From assembly GCA_963774935.1 (NCBI GenBank), contig CAVZGO010000006.1, forward strand, positions 1 to 57,363: 57,363 nt of DNA. The letters run 5' to 3'. The DNA is from CAVZGO01 sp963774935 (lineage in GTDB: Bacteria > Chloroflexota > Anaerolineae > Anaerolineales > UBA4823). The notes beneath the pieces were generated by a model. The model was not told the DNA's origin and did no database searches. It saw nothing but the letters and a program-made list of their open reading frames with translations. Both the position numbers and the translations under genes were made by a program. Below are positions 8,345 to 17,518 of this stretch, in pieces. Numbering within the stretch: position 1 is the stretch's first letter; every line of letters begins with the position of its first letter.

Positions 8345-8373
8345 ATTATAGCACAGATGTTCTGTATTGGGAA
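8345..8373 (-). promoter_or_regulatory. promoter of the recombinase gene
   Basis: On the minus strand: TTCCCA (8373-8368), 17 nt, TATAAT (8350-8345), with a TG extension one base before the -10 (TGCTATAAT). The recombinase reading frame starts ~7 nt after the -10, leaving no room for a ribosome binding site. Confidence 0.6.
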
Positions 8374-8528
8374 GAGGCAATTCTGATTGACTTGAAGTAT
8401 AATCAATCTACAAAAAGAGATTGAAAATCAGCAGGTAAGGAGAGGAAAATAAACACTTCTGATTCGTGACAAATGACACTAGCATACCAGATCAAATGTG
8501 CTATTATTTTACCAAGGAAAATAGCCTT

Positions 8529-8612
8529 ATGACGAGAAACTGCTGGAGAAAACCCATTATGATTGAACAGGCAACGCCTCCTCGAGAAGGAGGCACACAG
8601 ATTAGTTATTGA
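8529..8612 (+). CDS. possible 27-codon leader peptide
   Basis: An ATG at 8529, with AAGGA ~11 nt upstream, opens a 27-codon frame (MTRNCWRKPIMIEQ...) stopping at 8612. The stop codon overlaps the left arm of the terminator-like hairpin 8612-8644. An internal hairpin, GCCTCC/GGAGGC (8576-8594), lies inside the frame. Short ORF, hairpin and terminator before a gene is the layout of an attenuator, but the codon content shows no obvious amino acid run. It could be coincidence. Confidence 0.25.
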   Translation: MTRNCWRKPIMIEQATPPREGGTQISY

Positions 8613-8646
8613 ACACAGCCTGTTCCAATCAAACAGGCTGTGTTTT
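8612..8646 (+). terminator. terminator-like hairpin in the leader of the following gene
   Basis: A 13-bp perfect stem (8612-8624 / 8632-8644) with a 7-nt loop and a short T-tract. It is only 19 nt before the start at 8663, so transcription into that gene would have to pass it. Its stem sequence is almost identical to the terminator after transketolase (42646-42683). Confidence 0.55.
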
Positions 8647-8662
8647 CCTATGGGGATGGTGC

Positions 8663-9492
8663 ATGATGAGCACGACAGAGGGAAGTAACCGGCGCAAAAA
8701 GATTATTATTATCATGAGTGCCAGCGCGGTTGGGGGGACCAGCATTACGGCCACATTTTTCGGAGATATCGCTGCAAATACGATTGGGGATCTTTTATCA
8801 GTGGGGATGCAGAAAGCGTGGCACCAACTGCCTTTAATTTCTAAAAAATATTCAATTGTGGATTTAATTTTGGTGGCACTCTGCATGCTCGCCATGATTG
8901 GTCTGTTTGCTTTTTTCTCAAAAGTACATCGAGGAACGATTCGGATTCCTCGTGAAGCAGTAAAACCGACGGCAATCCTGCTGATCGCCGGATTAATTTC
9001 ATTCACTGCGATAACCATCATGGTGCTTGCAAAAAGTGGTGATACTGCCCTGGTAGAGCAGCCACTTCCGACAGCAACTTTATTATCGATGGCGACACCT
9101 GCACCCTTGATTTTGATGCCATGCTTATATATCGCTAGTGAATGGCCATGCCTGGATACCGTTCAAGACACGAACCACGCGATAACTTATCTGAGATGGC
9201 TTACCGTAACTATGGGATTAGCGCCCCAGCTTATGCTGATGCGATCTGCAAGGCGAATAGAGAAAAATTAGCGGTGCAATTTCTGAATAATGTCTCTCCG
9301 GATTATCGAGATATTTGGGGGAATGATCCGTGCAACTACCTGGTTCCTGGAACCCAATTGATCATCCCCATACCACCTGTTCTCCCGGCTGGCTCCGGAA
9401 GAAGGAACCGGATAATTCAGTGCTGCCAGAAGAAAAGGGATAAGTATATAGAAAATAATATATCATCCTATGCAGCCCAGGGCTTCAAATGA
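8663..9492 (+). CDS. membrane protein with LysM-like C-terminal domain (frameshifted)
   Basis: It starts MMSTTEGSNRRKKIIIIMSA. The hydrophobic segments are about residues 13-40 (weak), 65-85 (DLILVALCMLAMIGLFAFF) and 101-122 (AILLIAGLISFTAITIMVLA), then a linker TALVEQPLPTATLLS. One base shift near 9180 restores DNLSEMAYRNYGISAPAYAD and YLVPGTQLIIPIP, a LysM-like fold (wheel-type D-x-L..IA..YG...L.PG..L.IP) expected outside the membrane. Together ~275 residues. The function is not known; a cell-envelope anchored protein is inferred. The 3' end overlaps the DUF932 gene tail to tail by 25 bp. Confidence 0.55.
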
Positions 9493-10466
9493 TCAACTGC
9501 TGTTGAGTAAGCCCTGGCTTTGGTCAGATAGCCACTACCGAACCAGATATTATTAAGCCGCTGTTCGGAATTCAAGGTCCATTGATAGTAATCTGCCATC
9601 TCAGTCACACTGTTATAAGCTGCCCACAAGGTATCAATGACACCTTTTTCCTGGTTACCTTTTCCATTCCGATAATACCATTCTGCAGTTACCCGATTTT
9701 GTACTGATCGCTTTAATGCATTTTCATCCCTTGGATCACGCGGATCGGGAAAAATTATTCTATAGTATTGATCGAGTCTTTCCTTGCCCATCTTGATTTG
9801 GGTCATTGCCTTAAATCCCTGGGCTATTTCATCGTAACGAGTGTGGATAAACCCCAATAATTCTCGAGCCTGGCGCATTCGAGCTTGTATATTCCCCGTA
9901 TGAGAAATGCGAACAGTCCGGCCTTGATTGAGTGCCATTGTCAAGGTGTTTTGACACACCACGCGAATGGGCGTGAATTTCATCTGAACGCTTGATCGTC
10001 CATCGTGACTGTTGCTCAGAAGCAAGTATTTGTCGCAAACATCATCACCAATTATGCGGATGCTATCCGGTAATTTCGCCAATATCCAAACGCGCTCACC
10101 TTTGCCTAACGCTCCAGCGGTGTGGAAAATCGCTGCGCCTTGACCGACTATGTCATCAAAAAAGTTGAACGCTTCGAGATTTTGTAAAGGGGTATAGTCG
10201 GAGCTCACAATCCCAAATTCTGGCCCTTTTTCCAATTGATCGGCGCGGATCATCATATATTTATCTTCAGCCTTTCTATAGTTCTGTCCAGTTTTCACAT
10301 ATAGCGGCTGTTTGACCACTTCCCAGTCTAAACCAGAGGCTCGGATGGCTTCAGCGGATGTAGCTGGATGATCCAGTTTATTTCCAAACCCATGCCAGGG
10401 AGACTCTCCATAGAACATCATGGACACCTGGCCAGTTCGAGAATTTACAGCTAAATTGTGCGGCAT
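9468..10466 (-). CDS. DUF932 phage/plasmid-like protein
   Basis: A 332-residue intact frame starting MPHNLAVNSRTGQVSMMFYG, followed by ESPWHGFG. This is the typical N-terminus of the DUF932 / phage-plasmid-like protein family (W-H-x-x-G). Further family landmarks are the segment with YLLLSNSHDGRSSVQMKFTP, VCQNTLTMAL and the C-terminal AYNSVTEMADY. RBS AAGGAG lies 5 nt before the ATG. Members occur on phages, plasmids and integrative elements; the molecular role is unknown. Next to a recombinase and restriction genes it supports a mobile island. Confidence 0.85.
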   Translation of the reverse strand: MPHNLAVNSRTGQVSMMFYGESPWHGFGNKLDHPATSAEAIRASGLDWEVVKQPLYVKTGQNYRKAEDKYMMIRADQLEKGPEFGIVSSDYTPLQNLEAFNFFDDIVGQGAAIFHTAGALGKGERVWILAKLPDSIRIIGDDVCDKYLLLSNSHDGRSSVQMKFTPIRVVCQNTLTMALNQGRTVRISHTGNIQARMRQARELLGFIHTRYDEIAQGFKAMTQIKMGKERLDQYYRIIFPDPRDPRDENALKRSVQNRVTAEWYYRNGKGNQEKGVIDTLWAAYNSVTEMADYYQWTLNSEQRLNNIWFGSGYLTKARAYSTAVDHLKPWAA

Positions 10467-10522
10467 TTGTGCTCCTTTGATCGGAATTAAACCTCAATCC
10501 AGTATTCCAACAGATGTCGGAA

Positions 10523-10625
10523 TTACTGTCTGAAGACATTCTGCCTGTGCCAGCCAATCGCATCCAAATCTGGCCAGTTATGTAATGCGAAGTTCATTTT
10601 AAGTATCTAAGCCAGGCCATTCCTT
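10523..10625 (-). pseudogene. remnant of an HNH endonuclease gene 3' end
   Basis: The minus strand from 10576 to 10523 encodes WPDLDAIGWHRQNVFRQ followed by a stop. This is identical, apart from one V/I change, to the last 17 residues of the HNH gene at 16498-17490. Similarity continues raggedly upstream to ~10620 with a deletion and a stop. The piece sits next to the 3' end of mcrB, about 6 kb from the intact copy. Confidence 0.8.
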
Positions 10626-10658
10626 TGGTGGCATCTAGTCTTTTGTAGAATTCGATCC

Positions 10659-13600
10659 TTAAACATTCGCGATTTGTCTCAACGCATCGATGAAAGCCTC
10701 ATCCTCCAGCATCACCACCTCAAACGGTTGCAAATCCGCATCATACAGGTCGCCAAGCGCCTTTTTGGTCGAATCATCTGCTACCACCGGACGGATGAAC
10801 TCCTCTCCCAATACCACCTTCAATCTCGCTCCATCATTATAAAAATATTCCTGCAGCAGCGGGATAATTTGGTGATACCACACATACCGCAAATCGCCTG
10901 TCCCGCGGCAAACCCATAAAATAGCTGTGGCCAATCTGATGATCCGGGTCAATGAGCACGCTGATACGCTGGTTGAGCTGGCCTAATAACTCGCCCAGGT
11001 TCACCCCTGCAAAACTATCCAGCAAGGCTGGATCCGGTTGGACGGGATAAAATGAGAAACGGCGTCGCAGAGCCAGGTCCAGCAGAGCAATCGAGCGATC
11101 CGCCGAATTCATCGTCCCCAGGATATACAGGTTGGGCGGTACCCCAGAATCGTTTGCCTGAATACGGCAGCGTCAGGCTTAAACCGTTAATTTTGCCGAG
11201 CCGTTTATCATCCTCAATCAGCGTGATCAGCTCGCCAAACACCTTGGCAATATTCGCCCGGTTGATCTCGTCAATGATCAACAGAAATTTCGGCGCCTCC
11301 TCGCCATATGCCAGCCACGCTGCCTCTGCTCTGGCGCAAATCCTCCGGAAGACACCCTCTTTTACGTCATACCACACCTGTTGGTTGTGATCCTCATCCG
11401 GCAGGAAGGGTCTCAGCCCCTCGATAAATTCCTCATAGGCATAAGATTGGTGGAAAGTGACAAACTCGTAGTAATTTCCACCCTGGTTATAGCCCACTGG
11501 AACATCGATCGAGTTTCCCGGATCTTTAATCAAGCGCACAATCTCTTGCCCTTCTTCCGGATTGAGCGCGAACATTGTACCTTGTGCCCTAAACTTGACC
11601 GGTTCGGATTCCTGTAAAACCGGGTTTGCAATTAAGTCCTCCCAATTGATCGGGTGTTCTAGCAATTTGACCGGTTCGATGGTTATCCCCTCAACCACCT
11701 TACCATCCTCCTGCTCCATATGTAGTTCTTCCTTTACCCTGGCCAGAGCAATCACATGTTTTTGCGGCTGCGCGTAATATCCAAAAATGATATCTCCCCT
11801 CCTGGCGTTGTCAAAACTCCTGGCTAAGCGTCGCTTGGAAAAGAACTCTTCCCCATTCTTGAACAAACTCTCCCACTGCCAGATTTTCGCGTTGATCGTT
11901 ATCCACCAGAAGGTTGGTAGTTTTCTGGCGATTTCCACATCGCTGTGGACTTCTGGCTTGCAGGCTGCGCGCAGTTTTACTATCATCGTCTTTCACGCTC
12001 TGCCAGTATTCATCAGCGTCTTCTGCAGAAAGGTTGTGGTAAAGCAGGAAATAGTTGGCAAAGTGGTTAATCAGCCAGGTTTTGCCGGTGCCTGGCGGGC
12101 CGTATAAAATAATGTTATGCGTGTTCCTTGTCAGCTCCAACAGCCCTTTGAGCTCCTCCGGGATCGGAGCCGGTTCCATTATCATTGCCTGGGTATCGAT
12201 TGAATCATTCAGGGCTTTCAATTTTGACGCCAGCTTAGTGTCACCGACATATTTCTTGTCATATGCCTGCAGTATTTGCTCCCACTGCGTCTTACTTAAC
12301 CTGGAAACTGTTTTTTGTGCAAAATGAAATGGCACATCCACCGGATCCGATATTACCCATTCCACCCTCCGCACATGCCGATAATCAATCGTGCTGGCCG
12401 GGTTTTCGGCCGCATTTGCCGGGATATAGTCGCTCTGTACACGTCCGATCCCCACTACCGTTTCGCTACCACGGTTTGCCACCAGGATGTCGTCAATTTC
12501 AATCTCGCGCACAAAGCGCCACACCGTGTCAGCGCTGCCGCCCTCGCTGGAATAATTCTGCAAGGCTGCTTTCAGCGCTGTTTTGTCTGCGAATTCCCGG
12601 TAATCTGGCAAGCTGCCGAAGTGGATGCCAATATAGCCGCCTTCACGGCAGTCATCCCATAAGAATGCATTCGCGCCTGGTGCGGTTTTCCATATCCTGG
12701 CAGGCGAACCCGACGGAGCAAGACTTTTGAGTTTTGTAATGTAATTTGCATTAAACCAAAAGAAGCTGTGCACATCAATCATATCCGCGGCGTACCCCAG
12801 GGCTTGGGTCAATCTTTCCTGGATTGGCTGCACAAAATCAAGGATTTCCCGGTATGATGCACCGATGCTGTCCGCGCTAGGCGGCTTGAGACCCCAATCC
12901 TTGCAGGCCTGGTCGATGGCAGATGAGCGGTAAATAATATATTTTTTCGGATTGCGTGCAAATAGGAAAATCGAGATCAAGCCGAGCTGGATGTGTTTCG
13001 GTTTTTCAAGGGCTTTTTTATAACCCGTATCGACAACCTCTTTAAAGTTATCAATCCGCAGGTCTAAATCCTGCTGCTCGTCGAACAAATCGCGAAACAG
13101 CCCTGCCAAATTATCATTGGGCGTTTTTTCGACAAATTTGGCAAACTCGTCCCGGTTGGTCCAGTGACTTAAGTTGTCGATTTGCCACGTGACTTCTTTA
13201 TAAGCTTGCTGAAAAGCATTCTTGAAATTTAAGCTATTCAACGCAGCATCGCTTAAGACGGCTCCCAGCTTTTGCGCTGTCAGCTCTTTATAATCGCGTT
13301 CTTCCTTTCGGTACTGCTCCGAATGCACAAAATTTACAAATTGTTTTAAACGCTCTTCAAATGCCTCGCTCCGTGGCGCCTGAGGTGGAAAGCAATCGTA
13401 AAGAAAGTACATTAGCTGCTGTGGATCGAAGCCCTGAAATTCAGGCTGGCTGGCTAACAGACTGAGCAACTGGCGGTTCAAAGCTGCCAGATCGCCTGCC
13501 GACTCGGCGTCGAATATTTTTAAAAAGAACCGCAGGTGCTCCGGATTGGAGATCGGCAGGAACAGTTCGGGGAAATACAGTGATAGCGGCTTGGAGCGTA

Positions 13601-14029
13601 AAGAATAGCGGTTTACCCCCAGGTATTTGCTGCCGACCTGATCCAATTCATTCAACCGGCCTTCCTCGACTGCCTGGATCATTAAGCCTATTCCCAAGAT
13701 TAGTTTTTCAAGACGCGTCTTGCGGGTTGCTAAAAACTTTGTTATAACGATACGACTTCGTCTTTGCGGCTCCACCACACTCCAAACTTGCTTGCTGCAC
13801 CTCCCCTAATGCTGCCCAGCGTCTCGGTTTTCCGTTCCAACCAGTTGCAAAAGCTATCCGCTGACCGCTCGGTGCCCAATGCATATTGCTCCAGCGTCAT
13901 CTCGCCCAACCGTTCCTTCGGGAATCGCCGGATAAATTCCTGCCGCAGCTGCTCCTTTTCCGCCGGTATTGTCTTGGGATTATCCTTCAACCAGGTCTGC
14001 AGTTCAGTTCGCCAATCTTTATTCGTCAT
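10659..14029 (-). CDS. mcrB: McrB-like AAA+ GTPase of a type IV restriction system with EVE-like insertion (frameshifted)
   Basis: The locus is about 1,120 codons over several frames; breaks lie near 13745-13775, 11990, 11140 and 10930. Order of parts: an N-terminal helical region (from MTNKDWRTELQTWLKD); a PUA/EVE-like strand set typical of McrB N-domains (TVWRFVREIEIDDILVANRG, VVGIGRV); Walker A GPPGTGKT (about 12083-12106); then an EVE-like domain (TFWWITINAKIWQWESL, RRGDIIFGYYAQPQKHVIAL, about 11915-11700); the McrB motif FVTFHQSYAYEEFIEGLRP; Walker B FLLIIDEINRAN; the McrB sensor signature GTMNSADRSIALLDLALRRR; and the C-terminal IGHSYFM...DLRYVWYHQIIP. McrB forms hexamers that translocate DNA and activate the McrC nuclease on modified DNA. 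It overlaps the mcrC stop by 11 nt, so translation is coupled. The position of the EVE-like domain inside the AAA+ core is unusual. Confidence 0.85.
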
Positions 14030-15325
14030 TGCGCATCTCCAAGATCGTTTTGAATTGTTGGATCAAGCTATCACGACCGCTCATACTGCCTAGATCAAGC
14101 CGGAGGTCCAGGGTGTCAACCCGGATTTCACCTGCCTGCTTCTCCAGCATAAACTGCGCGTTCAGGCTTTTTGTCAGCTCGGCCGTTTGCGGGTAAAGGA
14201 TAATCACTTGCTCGCACGCATATTGCCGCGCGTAGGCATACATCTGGTAAAAATCGTCCTGCGCCACGCCCAGATTTCTGTCCGATTCTTTAAGCAGTTT
14301 ATATTTTGCGTCCAATAAGAGCGGGAATTGGCCTCCGACATGAAACGCCAGGTCCGGTTTTAATTGAAACACGTCCTGTTCTGCTCGTCTAGCAAGGTAA
14401 CGCGTTGCTCCGCACGTCTGCGGCAGCAGCTCACATGCCTGCAGCGCCTCAGGTAGGATCTCCTGCCGGTGGCGGCGGATGAAATTAACCACGAAAGCTT
14501 CGTATAAAGCGTTCATGTCAAATGCGAAAGCAAAATTCATCTGATCACCCACTGCCAGCCTGAGAACGCTGTCATCTAAAAACAGCTTTGCCAGGTTGAG
14601 CAGCGGCTCGTAGCGTTGGTTCAGCCGGTTCAATGGGATCGCCTCGGCTTCTACCAGCGTAACTCTGGGCAAACATTGCACACCATCCATCAACGCCCGC
14701 AGGATACTCAGCTGCCTGCGATTCTCTGCGGCCTTGCTCAAGTTCCACAACCGCTCAACCACAAACCGAAAAACGCGGTTGAGCGGATTATCTTCGCTGA
14801 ACTCATCATAACGCACGCTAAACTGGTGCCGCTGCTCCGGACGACGCATCTGATCGCCGATCCGCCATTGACCCTTCAGCACCCCCAGATCCGCCTCCAC
14901 CGTTTGATAGTGCCTGTGCACCCCACGCTGCCACTCCTGAGATAAATGGCTGGCAAAGATATGGATCAGGATTTCGAACCAATCTTGTTCCCTGCGTGTA
15001 AGTAAACTAATTTCTTGTTCCCGCACCGCAAACTCGCCGGCAACAGCCAACAGGTGCAGCAGGTTAAGGGTCGCCTCCCGCGCCCGCGTTTTTCGTCCGT
15101 GGCTGCGCTGGCCTGGTAAATCTTAGGCAGCACCTGCACCGTATGCTTCCCGAATCGCATCACCCCTACCTGCTGGCGAGCCTGCAAGGTGTGCTGACTG
15201 CTGCGCACACCAGCGTGCAGCAGCTCGCATCCTGCAAGGCTGTTAAGCTTCTCGATCAGCCCCAGGTCGCGCTCTGTCCAATCGAACGGGCGCGTCTCGT
15301 GTTCAAATAAAGTCAGGACAGGCAT
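14019..15325 (-). CDS. mcrC: McrC-type PD-(D/E)xK nuclease subunit (frameshifted)
   Basis: The protein restored across one shift near 15070 has ~435 residues, normal for McrC. The N-terminal part (MPVLTLFEHETRPFDW, VGVMRFGKHTVQVLPKI) is the McrC beta domain that contacts McrB. The middle carries the family helix region (EDNPLNRVFRFVVERL, the finger-like part). The nuclease site is LKPDLAFHVGGQFPLLLDAKYK, that is D-x(n)-D-A-K of the PD-(D/E)xK fold. It lies upstream of mcrB in the same operon, the reverse of the E. coli mcrB-mcrC order. The start has a weak ribosome site (TAAGA). Confidence 0.85.
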
Positions 15326-15328
15326 TTC

Positions 15329-15541
15329 TTACCAGCAAATCATTCCAAAATGGTGCAGCGCGTCGAGGATCGGTCCGATCTTTTCTGGTGGGCAGGGATT
15401 TACCAGCAGCGCGCCCTGGCGATTAGGGGCTTTACGCATCGGCAGTCCTGCCTGATGCTTCACATCTGCAATCCAGCAGGTTTTTGGGGTGAACCCACAA
15501 TTCAGCTTGACCCAATCCTGAATTTGTAAATAAGTCGCCAT
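15329..15541 (-). CDS. small conserved restriction-associated protein
   Basis: A 70-residue intact frame: MATYLQIQDWVKLNCGFTPK, then CWIADVKHQAGL, RKAPNRQG and PCPPEK...HFGMI. I recognise this as a widespread small protein often encoded beside restriction-modification or DNA-modification genes, with the conserved pattern KTCWIA-VK and APNR-G--PCPPEK. Its function is not known to me. A good RBS (AAAGGA) precedes the ATG. It is 3 nt upstream of mcrC, so clearly in one operon with it. Confidence 0.7.
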   Translation of the reverse strand: MATYLQIQDWVKLNCGFTPKTCWIADVKHQAGLPMRKAPNRQGALLVNPCPPEKIGPILDALHHFGMICW

Positions 15542-15543
15542 TT

Positions 15544-15846
15544 CTATCCTTTGAAATATCCTAATTCATCCAACCGCTGGTGTGCTTCAGCGATTTCAGC
15601 TCTGGTAAATAAAGGATGATATTGCTCTTGTATGACCAGCGCCTCCATAGACTGACCCAGAAGCCCTAATTCCCAAAGCTTCATCAAACCCGCTTGAATT
15701 TCTGTTTTGGCAAGCAGGCGATGTGCAGCCCCCAGACCACCATACTGGTCGATCATGCGCTTGAAGTAAGTAGCAAAGTAATCGTATTCTTTGGCGTTCT
15801 CATAAACGCTAAGCATAGCATGATGAAATTGATCCTCGAGGTTCAT
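15544..15846 (-). CDS. small conserved protein of restriction loci, possibly the C-terminal part of a broken metallopeptidase-like gene
   Basis: From the ATG at 15846: MNLEDQFHHAMLSVYENAKE..., about 100 residues. The C-terminal part (YGGLGAAHRLLA, LMKLWELGLLGQSMEALV, HPLFTRAEIAEAHQRLDELG) matches a short domain repeatedly seen beside restriction genes. The reading frame is open upstream to ~15982 and there encodes WHEYVHLVAAGAHLGFYKN, a possible HExxH zinc site, before a stop. The upstream part has a one-base shift, so the present start may be an artefact of a longer broken gene. It ends 2 nt before the next start (15541). Confidence 0.55.
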   Translation of the reverse strand: MNLEDQFHHAMLSVYENAKEYDYFATYFKRMIDQYGGLGAAHRLLAKTEIQAGLMKLWELGLLGQSMEALVIQEQYHPLFTRAEIAEAHQRLDELGYFKG

Positions 15847-16162
15847 TTTCTGTCCATTCCGTTTCTTTAGGACTAAGTTTAATATTTCATCGCCAAGATT
15901 GCCAGGAACAATTAAATTCTTATAAAATCCGAGATGCGCTCCTGCAGCCACCAAGTGGACATATTCGTGCCATAAGCAAACAAAAGGCTAAATCTTCTTG
16001 GGGCATTATCGTTATCTTAAATTAATCCAAAGCCATATTTAAATGTTAGTTGGCCGGTATCAAAAATTAGGATAAATTCATCCCCGGTGCCCACAGTTAA
16101 TGAGATGGAAAAACATCTTACAACCTGCGAGCCTGGGGGACGCTTGAATCCAACTTTTCGAC

Positions 16163-16477
16163 TCAATCTGAACTTGGTTTGCATCCATTTTCGCACAGCA
16201 GGTCGTCAAGATCCAGGCGGATCAGAGCTGCCAGGCGCTGGCTGGCGGTTTGTTCAGCTTCCATGTAAAGCTCTAAAGCTTGGTCATGCCAAATTTTGCT
16301 GTTGTTCGGGCAGGCAAAGCGATCATGCAAGTGGCTTTTGCCTGCCATTGACTCGGACCAACTGGTGGAGCCAAGTCGATTGTGTTCGACCTCACAGCGT
16401 GTGCCGCAGATATTGCAGAACATTTCTTTAACGGTGTTGGGTTCTTCGGAGAAGATGTTGCAGCCTACTGATGACAT
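16163..16477 (-). CDS. small zinc-ribbon-like protein beside HNH endonuclease
   Basis: The ATG at 16477 has GGAGG 4-5 nt upstream, so it is preferred over the longer frame. 104 residues. The pair C-x-x-C in MFCNICGTRC plus a second Cys (FACPNNS) and His (LHDRF) suggests a zinc site. The rest is an amphipathic helix (DQALELYMEAEQTASQRLA, then LIRLDLDDLL). I recognise it as a common hypothetical found in phage and restriction contexts, without known function. It follows the HNH gene with a small overlap in the shared promoter-distal region. Confidence 0.65.
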   Translation of the reverse strand: MSSVGCNIFSEEPNTVKEMFCNICGTRCEVEHNRLGSTSWSESMAGKSHLHDRFACPNNSKIWHDQALELYMEAEQTASQRLAALIRLDLDDLLCENGCKPSSD

Positions 16478-16497
16478 GGAACCTCCGAAATTGGATC

Positions 16498-17490
16498 TCA
16501 CTGTCTAAAGATGTTTTGCCTGTGCCAGCCAATCGCATCCAAATCTGGCCAGAGCTCTTCTTCTACTGGTCCTATGATCGACCGCCCATCTAGAGTCAGT
16601 AGGTGTCCAGGGACATTTTCTGTTATGCGAAGCTCACTGGATAAGATCATCAGATACCTGGCTGAGACGCCCAGCAAGCCTTCATCAAATGACCAATGGC
16701 ACAACCCACACAGCGCCAGGCCGTTATGTGGATCATCATTTCTACTAATGCTCCAGGGGATAATGTGGGCGGCGTCCACCGCAGTTCGACCGGAAGAGGT
16801 CAGCATCCGCACGCCACAGAAGGAACAGCGGTGCTGGTAAATGCGCACCACTGCCCGGCGGAAGCCCTGGTCACGCACAACTCCCAGGTATTTTTGTTCA
16901 TCGCTGATAGTTTCATGTAAGTGACTGCGCGCCTGTTCGATCAGGTGCTGGCTGTAGACATAAGCCTGCAAATTGACCTCGCCGAGCTCGAGTAATACGG
17001 CATGGTATTCTGGTGCAAAGTAAGTTTGAATCAGGCTGATGCGCAGTGCATCGCGTGCTTCGGAGATCTGCAGTAGATGGAATAAATCCTCATCCAGCCG
17101 GGCTCCGATGATCAGCCTGGACAGCTGATTGATCCTATCCACCTGATGGATGACCTTGAGTACAGCTTCCTGCCCAGGCTGTGGGACCAAATGCCAGAAA
17201 CCGCTCGAACGCAGGTGAAAAAAGGGCAGCGCCAGGTTGCCGCGACGTTCAGATGGCATTATTTTTGCCCAATACGCAGCAAACAATACTCCAAGCTCTG
17301 GTGTAATTTCGATCCAATTGGCGGTTATTCGGTTCTGGGCGAACAAATCGAGAACCGAAAGAAGTAAGAAGGGCTTGTGGGGGGCTTGGCTTCGGGTGGC
17401 ATCTGTCCAACCGCCAGTTCGGTCGGTACGCAAGTGGGCAAACTGGTGGAGGTAATTAGTTAGTTTGTTCTCCGACACTCTGTCATCCAT
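16498..17490 (-). CDS. HNH endonuclease (restriction-type)
   Basis: A 330-residue intact protein. The N-terminal ~200 residues form a domain starting MDDRVSENKLTNYLHQFAHL, with APHKPFLLLSVLDL as in many HNH restriction proteins. The HNH nuclease is at ~residues 225-280: RCSFCGVR (first Cys pair), VDAAHIIPWS (catalytic His), DDPHNGLALCGLCHWSFDEG (Asn, second Cys pair and final His). It likely cuts DNA as a restriction or defence enzyme. It follows two small genes and a RusA-like gene in the same direction. Its last 17 codons are duplicated at 10523. Confidence 0.85.
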   Translation of the reverse strand: MDDRVSENKLTNYLHQFAHLRTDRTGGWTDATRSQAPHKPFLLLSVLDLFAQNRITANWIEITPELGVLFAAYWAKIMPSERRGNLALPFFHLRSSGFWHLVPQPGQEAVLKVIHQVDRINQLSRLIIGARLDEDLFHLLQISEARDALRISLIQTYFAPEYHAVLLELGEVNLQAYVYSQHLIEQARSHLHETISDEQKYLGVVRDQGFRRAVVRIYQHRCSFCGVRMLTSSGRTAVDAAHIIPWSISRNDDPHNGLALCGLCHWSFDEGLLGVSARYLMILSSELRITENVPGHLLTLDGRSIIGPVEEELWPDLDAIGWHRQNIFRQ

Positions 17491-17518
17491 GGTTAACTCA
17501 ATTCATAACTTTGGAATA

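Noticed and set aside
8461..8660. Known riboswitch classes (c-di-GMP, SAM, cobalamin, guanidine, preQ1)
   Set aside because: I compared the leader with the consensus cores that I remember and found no match; only hairpins and a short ORF are supported.
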